The notes under the pieces: model-generated
Databases searched by the model: none
Told to the model about the DNA's origin: nothing
The model's input: the letters and a program-made list of their open reading frames with translations, nothing else
Made by a program: the position numbers and the translations under genes
Assembly (NCBI RefSeq): GCF_016918075.2
Contig: NZ_JAERPS020000004.1
Coordinates: 372,001 to 436,000 of the forward strand
Direction: 5' to 3'
Source of the DNA: Rheinheimera maricola
GTDB taxonomy: Bacteria > Pseudomonadota > Gammaproteobacteria > Enterobacterales > Alteromonadaceae
Length of the DNA stretch: 64,000 bases
Shown: positions 9,596 to 18,244 of the stretch, piece by piece
Numbering within the stretch: position 1 is the first letter of the stretch
Layout: every line of letters begins with the position of its first letter

Positions 9596-10549
9596 ATGAA
9601 ACGGCTTCCCGGTTTTACTTTAACTGAGCTGCTTATCAGCATGCTGCTCGCCTTGTTTCTACTAGGTATGGCAGTGACGGCATTCACTAGTCTGAATCAG
9701 TCCCTGCGTCAGACTCAGCAACTATCCGAGTTACAACAAAATGCCCAGTTACTGATGAGCCTGTTGCAAAATGAATTGGCTAATGTTGGCTTTTGGGGAG
9801 GGCGTTCAACACCGCAGCTGGCACTAAGTGCAGCGTTACCTGCTCCACCAGCTGGCGATTGCGTAAATGAAGTATTAGACAGTGGTAGTTTTCCTATGGC
9901 AGGAAAAGACTTTGTTACCTTATATGCCAGCACAGCAGGTAGCGGGCGTCAGCTTAATTGTATCCCTGCAGCAATTGCCGGCAGCGAAATACTACAGCTT
10001 AAACGTCTGCTGGGGCAGCCGACCTTGCCGACAGACATGCGCCAGAACCGATTTTACCTTGAGACACATTGGTTGCATAGCCGCTTCGTCGATGGCAACA
10101 GTGGCGGTTTAAATGCCGGCTATAACTATTTTCCTTATCAACATCTAGTATTTTACCTACAACAGCAGCGAGTAGGTGACAGCTTAATGCCGGTGTTAAT
10201 GCGCAAAAGATTAGCCAGAAACAATGCTGGAGGCGCGTCAATAAGCACCGACTCAATCATGGATGGTGTTGAGAGGCTTCATTTTGAATTTGGTATTGAT
10301 ACAGATATGGATGGCCAGCTAAACAGCATATTGGCAACTGAGCAAATGCCTGCAGATTATTGGCTGCAAAGTAATAATCGTATTATTAATATGCGCTATT
10401 ACGCCTTATTACGTGCCCGCAAACCTGACCCTCGTTATATCAATAACCAACGCTATGCGATGGGCAATAAGCAGTTTTTAGCGCAGGGAGATCATTACCG
10501 TAGGTTGCTGGTCAGTGGCAACATTTATTTTCAAAATGCGGTGTTATAG
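9596..10549 (+). CDS. second PilW-like minor pilin
   Basis: Prepilin of 317 aa, PG|FTLTELLISMLLALFLLGMAV, with a PilW-type block LLMSLLQNELANVGFWGG corresponding to the NAGFSGC region of the first copy. The C-terminal LLRARK segment resembles the end of other PilW proteins. Start ATG 9596; GTG 9593 directly before it is possible. Co-transcribed with its PilV-like and PilX-like neighbours. Confidence 0.82.
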   Translation: MKRLPGFTLTELLISMLLALFLLGMAVTAFTSLNQSLRQTQQLSELQQNAQLLMSLLQNELANVGFWGGRSTPQLALSAALPAPPAGDCVNEVLDSGSFPMAGKDFVTLYASTAGSGRQLNCIPAAIAGSEILQLKRLLGQPTLPTDMRQNRFYLETHWLHSRFVDGNSGGLNAGYNYFPYQHLVFYLQQQRVGDSLMPVLMRKRLARNNAGGASISTDSIMDGVERLHFEFGIDTDMDGQLNSILATEQMPADYWLQSNNRIINMRYYALLRARKPDPRYINNQRYAMGNKQFLAQGDHYRRLLVSGNIYFQNAVL

Positions 10550-10558
10550 GAGGCTGAA

Positions 10559-10927
10559 ATGAATAAAGCCAGTGGCATGGTGTTAATTATGGTTTTGGTA
10601 TATTTGCTGATTATTAGTTTGTTGATCTCGGCGATGTTAGTGGTAAGTCAATTAAGTCATAAAGCAGCTAATGCTGGCCAGCAACAGTTGCAGATAACAT
10701 ACCAAGCGCTAATTCAGCACAACAGCGCTATAGCATCCGTTTCTGACGCCGCTATTGATGTCGAGCCACTCGCTGTTTGTCCAGCAGCTTATGCCGCCTG
10801 GAGCGAGAACACCGTACAGTGTGCAATGTTGCACCTGCAAACGGAAACATTTTCTACCAATAGGCATTTCTATGCTGGTTACAACAGCTTGCTGCTAAAA
10901 CAAACATTAAATGGGGAGCCTGATTAA
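10559..10927 (+). CDS. PilX-like pilus assembly protein, short
   Basis: Protein of 122 aa whose N-terminus SGMVLIMVLVYLLIISLLISAMLVVSQLSHKAAN resembles PilX-type prepilins (no Glu at +5). The body is short and carries two cysteines in AVCPAAY and VQCAML. Assignment rests mainly on the N-terminal helix and on its place between pilW-like and PilY1-like genes. A good ribosome site GGAGG precedes the ATG. Confidence 0.65.
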   Translation: MNKASGMVLIMVLVYLLIISLLISAMLVVSQLSHKAANAGQQQLQITYQALIQHNSAIASVSDAAIDVEPLAVCPAAYAAWSENTVQCAMLHLQTETFSTNRHFYAGYNSLLLKQTLNGEPD

Positions 10928-10928
10928 T

Positions 10929-12005
10929 ATGAGATGGCGATACCAGTTCTTTTGGGCATTACTTTGTGTTAGCGGTACTGCGGTCAGTTGTAATTTAAAC
11001 TCGCCAGAACCCGTTACGTTAGCACTGCCTTCACTGGCTGCTGATGACAGCGTCCGGAGTGTGTTGCTGAGTAACAACATTCAGTTAAATTTACCCGATG
11101 CTGCAGGCGTGTTGCAGATACACAGTTCCGATGGTTTAGCGCTATTGGATCAACTGGCTAACTGGCCGACCGGCAGCGGGGACATTGCCACTATTCACGC
11201 ACAGCCAGTGCTATTAGATGACGACTATGACGGTAAAGCTGATGCAGTTTATGTTGTTGATATCGATGGTAGAGTTTGGTTTGTTCCGTTGACCGCAGCG
11301 GGCTTTTCTACACCGGTTGCCATAGCGGATTTTAGCGACAGTGGTTTGTCGTTCCTGCAGCCACTGCGAATGGTACAAACCTTTGCTGCTGATATTTCCG
11401 TTACAAGATCCAGGCAAAATATGTTGCTGTTAGTAGGCAGTGATGTTACTACCGGAGATACTCTTTTTACCATCCGACATCAGCCGCAACGCCTGGCACC
11501 GCTGCAGTTGAATGATTTAATGGCGCGCACGAATATCGGCGATGACGAGTTGCGCCATGGCATTGATGAACATCTGTGGCAACAAATACAGCATGCTGCT
11601 GGCTGGTATGTCCAACTTAATGGTCGTATCACTGCGGTGCCACAGGTGTATGCCGGTGTGGTCTATCTTACCGCAGCTGACATTGCGGCTGTGCAGCCAG
11701 ATTGCAGTGTGTTGGATAGTGCTGAGATGACATTACATGCTCTGCATTTACATCATGCTGGTGCGGTATACGCGCAGCGCAATTGGGAAATTGAAGCACT
11801 GGCACAAGCCAAACTAACGCTGCAGCAAGACAGTGCCGGGCAACTTGCTCTAATGCTTACTAATACCGAACAGCAGCTAAGTATTTCGGCTGAATTGCTG
11901 GCGATAAGTGAGGAATGCGCAGACTGCACTGTGCCGTTGCGGGCAGAGCAGTTTCCTAAGCTGATCCGGTTGGCAACGTATCAAACAGAGTTCGGAGCGC
12001 ACTAA
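10929..12005 (+). CDS. mini-PilY1-like protein without the vWA domain
   Basis: Protein of 358 aa with an N-terminal hydrophobic stretch ending in GTAVSC, either a signal peptide or a weak lipobox. At about residues 97-115 it has DDDYDGKADAVYVVDIDGRVW. This matches the calcium-binding loop plus propeller strand of PilY1 C-terminal domains (compare DANGDGNTDWFFAGDILGNIW in the large PilY1 of this window). There is no MIDAS motif and the protein is about a third of PilY1 size. ATG 10929 is preferred (GGGGAG about 10 bp upstream); ATG 10911 would overlap the previous gene. It occupies the pilY1 slot of the second cluster. Confidence 0.7.
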   Translation: MRWRYQFFWALLCVSGTAVSCNLNSPEPVTLALPSLAADDSVRSVLLSNNIQLNLPDAAGVLQIHSSDGLALLDQLANWPTGSGDIATIHAQPVLLDDDYDGKADAVYVVDIDGRVWFVPLTAAGFSTPVAIADFSDSGLSFLQPLRMVQTFAADISVTRSRQNMLLLVGSDVTTGDTLFTIRHQPQRLAPLQLNDLMARTNIGDDELRHGIDEHLWQQIQHAAGWYVQLNGRITAVPQVYAGVVYLTAADIAAVQPDCSVLDSAEMTLHALHLHHAGAVYAQRNWEIEALAQAKLTLQQDSAGQLALMLTNTEQQLSISAELLAISEECADCTVPLRAEQFPKLIRLATYQTEFGAH

Positions 12006-12410
12006 ATGCTAAACAGATATCGCGGTTTTAGCCTAATTGAATTAATGATTGTGCTGGCTGTGCTTGGGATTTTGTTGGTGATAAGTTATCCGTCTTATCA
12101 GCAGCATGTGCTGCGCAGTTATCGTGCTGAGGCTAGCGCCAGTCTGTTACAACTGGCCAATGCACAAGAGCAGTATCGTGCTGATCACGGTGTTTATAGC
12201 AATGACTTTACTATGTTGGGGCATGCCGCATTAAGCCCGTCCGGCCGTTATGCCTTAACTATATCGCTATCTAATAGTTTGCAGGCTTTTGAAATTAAAG
12301 CAGAGGCTTTAGGCCTGCAGCAAGCCGACACCGCCTGTACTTACTTTAGCCTTAATCAATTTGGTCAGCGTAGTGCCGCCTCTGTTGATCCCGCTGAATG
12401 TTGGAAGTGA
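12006..12410 (+). CDS. second PilE-like minor pilin
   Basis: Prepilin of 134 aa, RG|FSLIELMIVLAVLGILLVISYPSYQQHVLRSYRAEA, a standard PilE N-terminus. The C-terminal cysteines DTACTYF and AECWK would form the pilin disulphide loop. It starts immediately after the mini-PilY1-like stop and ends at the base next to the convergent fimT-like gene. Confidence 0.85.
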   Translation: MLNRYRGFSLIELMIVLAVLGILLVISYPSYQQHVLRSYRAEASASLLQLANAQEQYRADHGVYSNDFTMLGHAALSPSGRYALTISLSNSLQAFEIKAEALGLQQADTACTYFSLNQFGQRSAASVDPAECWK

Positions 12411-12917
12411 TTATAGCGGACAAGGTGCTGAAACTTCTGTCAATCTGTTACGCCCAGCCTGATTCAAGGTAAGCTGGTAGTGCCATTGGCTGCCGTCCTT
12501 ACCACAATAGTAAAAGGTACCATTCTCAAAACCGTTTAAGCTGCCATCACGCCGGAATGTCAGTGCTTGGCGATGATATGTCAGTTTGTGTTTAGAATGC
12601 ACCTGCGGAATTTCACGCAGCAGTACTGGCGGCGCGTTATTTGGTTGCAGTACAGATAACTGTATTGGATGTAAATTCCACTGATGCTCACATTGGCTAC
12701 CCGACACAGGGCAGAGCTGCACCGGCAAGTTGCTACTGGTGGCAGCTACCCGGGCATACGCCAGATGCTGGCTAAATTGTCTGACATAGGCATTTGCGCG
12801 CTGCCGGTCAATAAAATCTGCCATAGCCGGCAAGGCTATAGTGCAAAAGATCAGCAAAATAGCCAGCGTAATCATTAGCTCAGGTAAATTAAAGCCGGCG
12901 GTAGATTTTGGCAGCAT
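12411..12917 (-). CDS. fimT: FimT/GspH-type minor pilin
   Basis: Prepilin of 168 aa: AG|FNLPELMITLAILLIFCTIALPAMADFIDRQRANAYVRQFSQHLAYARVAA fits FimT/GspH, with a GspH-like end LTLNQAGRNRL. ATG 12917 is chosen because AAGGAG stands 7-8 bp upstream; an in-frame ATG at 12959 would add an unneeded leader. It lies tail-to-tail with the PilE-like gene with no base between them and has its own promoter side towards nadE. FimT in other bacteria contributes to DNA uptake, but that role is not shown here. Confidence 0.78.
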   Translation of the reverse strand: MLPKSTAGFNLPELMITLAILLIFCTIALPAMADFIDRQRANAYVRQFSQHLAYARVAATSSNLPVQLCPVSGSQCEHQWNLHPIQLSVLQPNNAPPVLLREIPQVHSKHKLTYHRQALTFRRDGSLNGFENGTFYYCGKDGSQWHYQLTLNQAGRNRLTEVSAPCPL

Positions 12918-12996
12918 AAACAGCTCCTTGCAGAGTAAGTCCTGCAAGAAGTGTAGCATTTATTGATAAAATGTAAAATAAATGGTTTTTCCTGGG

Positions 12997-13824
12997 TTAT
13001 TCGTAGATTGTCGGAATAGGCTGGCGTTTATGTTGTGTTCTCAGGTATATGCCAATCAACTTTTCGCTGATATCTGTCGGCACAGGTTTACCTTCCAGAA
13101 AGTCGTCTATTTGCTCATAGCTCAACCCCAGTGCCGCTTCATCGGCTTTTTGCGGCGCCAGGCATTCTAAATCTGCAGTAGGTACTTTACCGACCAGTAA
13201 ATCCGGGGCACCCAGGGTTTTACCCAATAAGCGTACCTGACGTTTACTCAAACCAAACAGCGGTGCCAAATCACAGGCTCCGTCGCCCCATTTGGTATAA
13301 AAGCCAGTAATATTCTCAGCCGAGTGGTCTGTACCCAGCACCAAGCCACCGAGCAGAGCGGCAATATGATATTGCACCACCATGCGGCTACGGGCCTTTA
13401 CGTTACCTTTAGCAAAATCAACTTGTGTGTCTATAGCGTTAGCTAAACCTTGCGCTGCCAATGCACTCCAGGTTGCCTGGTGGATCGCATCGGCACCACT
13501 TTGCACATTTACTGACAAAGCTTGGGTTGGCTGAATGAAATCGAGTGCCATTTGCGCTTCAGCTTCATCCTTTTGGCTGGCGTAGGGTAAACGCACAGCA
13601 ATAAACTGATAACCGTTACCAGTTTGATTCAGCTCGTTTATCGCCAGTTGTGCCAGCCGGCCACAAGTGGTGGAGTCGATACCGCCACTTATGCCAAGCA
13701 CCAGTGTTTTCATGCCAGCGGCGTTAAGGCGCTGCTTAATAAAATCTACCCGGCGACGAATTTCGAATGCCGGATCAATTTTTGGTAAAACCCGCATTTC
13801 GGCAATGATCTGTGCTGCGTTCAT
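12997..13824 (-). CDS. nadE: NH3-dependent NAD+ synthetase
   Basis: Converts nicotinic acid adenine dinucleotide to NAD+ with ATP and ammonia in the cytoplasm. The length of 275 aa equals the E. coli enzyme, and no glutaminase domain is present. The PP-loop SGGIDST is at residues 46-52. [45 protein letters not shown] and the C-terminal [10 protein letters not shown] are characteristic NadE blocks. Monocistronic between fimT and glnB. Confidence 0.96.
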   Translation of the reverse strand: MNAAQIIAEMRVLPKIDPAFEIRRRVDFIKQRLNAAGMKTLVLGISGGIDSTTCGRLAQLAINELNQTGNGYQFIAVRLPYASQKDEAEAQMALDFIQPTQALSVNVQSGADAIHQATWSALAAQGLANAIDTQVDFAKGNVKARSRMVVQYHIAALLGGLVLGTDHSAENITGFYTKWGDGACDLAPLFGLSKRQVRLLGKTLGAPDLLVGKVPTADLECLAPQKADEAALGLSYEQIDDFLEGKPVPTDISEKLIGIYLRTQHKRQPIPTIYE

Positions 13825-13958
13825 ACTAATTTGTCCTCTGCTGACAATATGTAGCTATCTTACCGCGCTTTACCCTTGATGGATCAAGTGATTATTGCGT
13901 ATTAACAGCTGAACCACCAAGGTGCTTGTATTATACTGCCAATAACTCAGCAGCCTAA

Positions 13959-14312
<354 letters not shown>

Positions 14313-14350
14313 CCACTAAAGGATCCAAACGTTAGTATGGTGTGGTAAGG

Positions 14351-14524
14351 ATGATAAAACGTAGCCAATATGCCGGCATTTGCCTGGTGCTAGCTGTAGT
14401 AACCGGCTGTAGTAGTGCGCTTGAAACCAAGCCATCTTTGTCTGCCTTTCTCATATTGCTGAGCTGGCAAGCAGCAGAGACATTCAGCAGCGTTACTTTG
14501 CAAAACTCGAGGCATCAAAGCTAA
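14351..14524 (+). CDS. possible small lipoprotein ahead of the M28 peptidase
   Basis: Open frame of 57 codons starting with a lipoprotein-like signal LVLAVVTGCSS (Cys at ~22). It continues with only about 35 residues of unremarkable sequence and ends one base before the GTG start of the peptidase. The signal is convincing but the mature part is short and the ribosome site is weak. It could be a real small lipoprotein, the remnant of a longer gene, or a chance frame. Confidence 0.4.
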   Translation: MIKRSQYAGICLVLAVVTGCSSALETKPSLSAFLILLSWQAAETFSSVTLQNSRHQS

Positions 14525-15445
14525 GTGTGGCACCTAACTAACGTTATACGCCTGTGGGCGTTTTGCTGTTGTCTTTGGCTGACTCAAGCACAAGCCAGTT
14601 TAATGACCGATATCGAAACGTTAAGTTCAGCCGCTATGCAGGGGCGCAAAACTGGTTCAGCAGGAGCTGAGCTTGCACGGCAATTTATTATTCAGCGCTA
14701 TACCCAGTTGCAGCTTAAAGCGTTTAGCCAAGGTTATCAGCAGGTGTTTAATTATGGTTTCGGTGATAAAAAAGCCGGTAGTAATGTGTTGGGTTATTTA
14801 CGTGGTTGCCGTTACCCAGAGCACTATGTTGTCGTAACGGCGCATTATGACCACCTTGGTAAGCAGGGCAGGAAAATATTTCATGGTGCGGACGACAATG
14901 GGTCCGGTGTCGCGGTGATGCTAGCGTTGGCGGCCAAGTTGCGTCAAAATTGTCCGGTCTATTCCTATATTTTTCTGGCCACCGATGCCGAGGAAAATGG
15001 TCTCTATGGCAGCAAAGCTTTTGTTGCCGCAGCACCGGTGCCGCTGAGCAATATCGTGTTGAACCTGAATCTTGATATGCTTGGCCGGCCAGATCGGCGT
15101 GGCAGGCTATATTTAACCGGTGCTAAACGATATCCGCAATTGATTGCCGCGCTTGAGCCGGCATTTAGCAAACTGCAGTTTTTACATCATCGAGGCCCCG
15201 GCCGTATGGTGCGCGATAACCCACGTTACGATTGGCTAAATGCCAGTGATCATGGCCCATTCCATCGTGCAGGGGTGGCTTGTCTGTTTTTTGGCGGCCA
15301 AGAGCACCCGCACTACCACACCCCAGACGACACCTGGCAGCGTATTGATAAAGCCTTTCTTGATATGGCCATGCAGGCAGTCTGGCATAGTGTGCAGTGG
15401 CTGGAACACCAAGCACCGCCAACCTTGCAAAGCCCTGCAGCCTAA
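14525..15445 (+). CDS. M28-family zinc aminopeptidase, secreted
   Basis: Protein of 306 aa with a Sec signal peptide (WAFCCCLWLTQAQA, about residues 11-24) and a single peptidase M28 domain. Metal and catalytic residues are all present: H107 and D109 in AHYDHLG, D123 in GADDNGSG, E156/E157 in DAEENGLYGS, D184 in NLDMLGR and H265 in PHYHTPDDT. Likely a periplasmic or secreted di-zinc aminopeptidase; the substrate is unknown. The GTG start is chosen because the signal peptide begins there. Its stop codon overlaps the stop of the convergent photolyase gene. Confidence 0.88.
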   Translation: MWHLTNVIRLWAFCCCLWLTQAQASLMTDIETLSSAAMQGRKTGSAGAELARQFIIQRYTQLQLKAFSQGYQQVFNYGFGDKKAGSNVLGYLRGCRYPEHYVVVTAHYDHLGKQGRKIFHGADDNGSGVAVMLALAAKLRQNCPVYSYIFLATDAEENGLYGSKAFVAAAPVPLSNIVLNLNLDMLGRPDRRGRLYLTGAKRYPQLIAALEPAFSKLQFLHHRGPGRMVRDNPRYDWLNASDHGPFHRAGVACLFFGGQEHPHYHTPDDTWQRIDKAFLDMAMQAVWHSVQWLEHQAPPTLQSPAA

Positions 15446-16956
15446 AACCCGTCAAAACACAGCTGATGCTTATCCGCAGAAATCTTACGTGCTACCGGTC
15501 TTTTGCGGCTGGCATGGCGCACCACCACAGCCTGTTTTTGTTGTTGCCAGCGCAGTTTGTCATGCTGTTTTAGCCAATGGCTTAGTCTGGCGCGGGCTTG
15601 CTGCTGGGCGTGCTGCAAATCTACCACCGGCGCAGGATAGTCCAAAGCTATCCGGCAACCATAGCGCTGTTGCAACGATAAGGGCATTAGCCAGGGGGTA
15701 TGCAACCAGCTATCCGGCACTTGGCGCAGCTCAGGTAACCACTGGCGGATAAAGCTGCCATCGGCGTCTTTTTGCTGACTTTGCTTAACCGGATTATACA
15801 TCCGGTTTGGATTAATACCGGTGGTACCTGCCTGCATCTGAATTTGTGGGTAATGAATGCCGGGTTCATAATCGACAAAACACTGTGCCAGATGCAGCGC
15901 CAGAGGTCGCCAATGCAGCCATAAATGATAACTGGCAAAAGCCACCAGCATGGCGCGGGCGCGAAAGTGTAGCCAGCCGGTAGCCAGCAAACTGCGCATC
16001 GCGGCATCAATTAGTGGATAGCCAGTGGTGCCACTGCGCCAGGCATCAAACAGCTGTGGCTTAAAATCAGCTTCGCGCAGGCCGTCAAAACCACGATGCA
16101 TGTTAAAAAACTCAATTGCCGGCTCATCTTCCAGCTTTTGTATAAAGTGACAATGCCAGCGCAGCCGGCTAAAAAAAGCCTGCAGTCCTTGTTGTCTGCG
16201 CGGGCCTTTAGCATGCTTTATCGCGAGATAACTTTGTTGTTGTAGCTGGCGCAAACTGAGCTGGCCATAACTGATATAGGGACTCAACCTGGAGCAGCTA
16301 TGCGCGGCCTTTGCCGCCAGGGAAATGTGTTGGCGGTAGTTGTCGCAGCGCTGGCCAATAAAGCTGGCAAAGGTATCTTCGGCGGCAAACGCCGGTTGTA
16401 ACCTGGTGCAAAGTGGTAAGTCAAAGTGACGGCTGGGCGCCAGTTCTGTCAGGTTCCGCTGTGGGGAGCAAATAAACGGCAAGTGCTTAACCGCAGGCAT
16501 CGGTGCCGATTTTAACCAGCTGTCTGCCAGTTCAAACCAGTTGTCGCGATCTGCTAAGCCGCGAAACACGGCAAATTGGCGATACTGCCGCCACGGAACA
16601 TGCAGTTCGTGCAGTAAGCGTTTTACCGCCATGTCGCGTTGATACGTCCACAGATTGCCGGTTTCTTCATGGCTGTATACGGTACTTACATTAAATTGTT
16701 GGCACAGCTGTCGCAGTACCTGTGTTGCCGGGCCTTTGAGTACCAAAAGTGGCTGCCCCAACGCCGTTAGCTGTTGGTTTAGCTGCTGCAGCGCGGGAGC
16801 AATAAACTGCCAGTGACGCAGTGATACATCGTTTTGTTGCCAGTAATCAGGTTCAACAATATAAACTGGCAGTACGGCGCCGGTTTTTACCGCTTGGATC
16901 AGCGGCTGATGATCACTAATGCGTAAGTCACGTTTAAACCAGACCAGCGCTGTCAT
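15442..16956 (-). CDS. photolyase/cryptochrome-family flavoprotein
   Basis: Protein of 504 aa with an N-terminal Rossmann photolyase domain (MTALVWFKRDLRISDHQPLI) and a C-terminal FAD-binding domain. Typical signatures are SRLSPYISYGQLSLRQL, SGTTGYPLIDAAMRSLLATGWLHFRARAMLVAF and AGTTGINPNRMYNPVKQSQQKDADGSFIRQWLPEL. The tail is rich in Q, K and R. It belongs to the CRY/photolyase superfamily, but the exact class (CPD photolyase or cryptochrome-like) cannot be decided by eye. Last gene of a three-gene flavoprotein run, 10 bp after the CRY-DASH gene. Confidence 0.88.
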   Translation of the reverse strand: MTALVWFKRDLRISDHQPLIQAVKTGAVLPVYIVEPDYWQQNDVSLRHWQFIAPALQQLNQQLTALGQPLLVLKGPATQVLRQLCQQFNVSTVYSHEETGNLWTYQRDMAVKRLLHELHVPWRQYRQFAVFRGLADRDNWFELADSWLKSAPMPAVKHLPFICSPQRNLTELAPSRHFDLPLCTRLQPAFAAEDTFASFIGQRCDNYRQHISLAAKAAHSCSRLSPYISYGQLSLRQLQQQSYLAIKHAKGPRRQQGLQAFFSRLRWHCHFIQKLEDEPAIEFFNMHRGFDGLREADFKPQLFDAWRSGTTGYPLIDAAMRSLLATGWLHFRARAMLVAFASYHLWLHWRPLALHLAQCFVDYEPGIHYPQIQMQAGTTGINPNRMYNPVKQSQQKDADGSFIRQWLPELRQVPDSWLHTPWLMPLSLQQRYGCRIALDYPAPVVDLQHAQQQARARLSHWLKQHDKLRWQQQKQAVVVRHASRKRPVARKISADKHQLCFDGF

Positions 16957-16966
16957 GCTGCAGTTT

Positions 16967-18244
16967 TCACGAATTTGTTGTCAGTTGCATGGCTCGGACA
17001 AAGCTGCCGTCTGCGTCGTATAATTGAGCCTGTTTTTGCAGGTTAAATTTTCGCTCACTGCTGTTGCCGGTACCAGCAATATAGGCCCAGTTTCCCCAAT
17101 TACTGGCGCAGTCATAATCGAGCAGCCGTTGCTCGAAATACGCCGCACCCAAGCGCCAGTCGATACCCAGATCGTGGATCAAAAAGCTAGCTACATTTTG
17201 CCTGCCTCGGTTGCTCATTAAACCGGTCTGGTTGAGCAACTGCATATTCGCGTCAACAAAATCTACTCCCGTGTTTGCTTGGCACCAACGATTAAATGCA
17301 GTTTGTTGTGCAAGGCTAAGGTTAGGGGGCGAGAAATTAAGCGGGCCTTTAATGGCGCCTTTGCTAAACCAACGGTTGGCATATTTTCGACTTTGCCAGC
17401 GGAAAAACTCCCGCCACAGCAATTCAAACTTAAGCCAGTAGGTGGACTCATTAGCCGCGACCTGAGTTTCAAAGGCGATAATTTGCTGCCACAGCCAACG
17501 TACCGATAAGCTGCCTTGTGCAAGGTAGGCAGAGAGAAAGCTGGCATAGTCAGTGCCAAGCAGCTGATTGCGGGTGTCCTTGTAATGCAAAATATGTTGG
17601 CCTTGCCAGATAAAATATTCAAGCCTAGCCAATGCTGCCGACTCCCCGACAGGGGCGCTTTGTGGCAGCGGTTGATATTGCTGCAACCGCTCAGAGAATA
17701 CGCTGTTGCAGAGCTCTGTCGCAGCGGGACTGAGCCAGTCAGCCGCGTTTAACAAGCTGGTTGTCGGTTTACTTACCGCCAGCAGCGGCTCGCGTTGTTT
17801 ACGAAAAGGTGTAAAGCTGTGCGGTAAGTCGTGCAAGTCCGGCCGCAATCTGTCGCCCAGCAATGAGTTGCAGTCAAGTTGCACGACGTTAATGCGCCCA
17901 GCCAGTTGCTGTATGGCGCTGCATTCATAGGCCGCTACCGGCTCCGCACAATATAATGCTGATGCCTGTAACTGCACGGCTAGTTGGCTGATGCAGTCCA
18001 CGGTGTTACCGAACAAGGTTATCAGGCCAATTTGCTGCGATGCCAATGCGGCTTTCAGCTCGTTTATCAGTGCCAGCTGCTGCTGTAAGCGCTGCAGGTT
18101 AGCGCGTACCAAACCATATTGCCGGCCGAAAAAAGCCGCTTTATTTAATATAACTACAGCAGCTTTGCGGCCGCTGGCGGCATGAAGTAACGGATTGTCA
18201 TGCAGCCTCAGGGTACCATTTAATAAAATCAAACTGACACTCAT
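16967..18244 (-). CDS. DASH-type cryptochrome
   Basis: Protein of 425 aa with a photolyase N-domain and an FAD-domain. It shows the CRY-DASH C-terminal pattern TGLMSNRGRQNVASFLIHDLGIDWRLGAA, then DYDCASNWGNWAYIAGTGN. CRY-DASH proteins bind FAD and MTHF and repair CPDs in single-stranded DNA or act in light responses. It overlaps the upstream 6-4-photolyase-like gene by 4 bp and is co-transcribed with both flanking family members. Confidence 0.92.
   Translation of the reverse strand: MSVSLILLNGTLRLHDNPLLHAASGRKAAVVILNKAAFFGRQYGLVRANLQRLQQQLALINELKAALASQQIGLITLFGNTVDCISQLAVQLQASALYCAEPVAAYECSAIQQLAGRINVVQLDCNSLLGDRLRPDLHDLPHSFTPFRKQREPLLAVSKPTTSLLNAADWLSPAATELCNSVFSERLQQYQPLPQSAPVGESAALARLEYFIWQGQHILHYKDTRNQLLGTDYASFLSAYLAQGSLSVRWLWQQIIAFETQVAANESTYWLKFELLWREFFRWQSRKYANRWFSKGAIKGPLNFSPPNLSLAQQTAFNRWCQANTGVDFVDANMQLLNQTGLMSNRGRQNVASFLIHDLGIDWRLGAAYFEQRLLDYDCASNWGNWAYIAGTGNSSERKFNLQKQAQLYDADGSFVRAMQLTTNS

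Noticed and set aside
15240-15752. Long plus-strand open frame opposite the photolyase genes
   Set aside because: Overlaps the M28 gene and runs antisense into the photolyase gene without any recognisable motif; a shadow frame.
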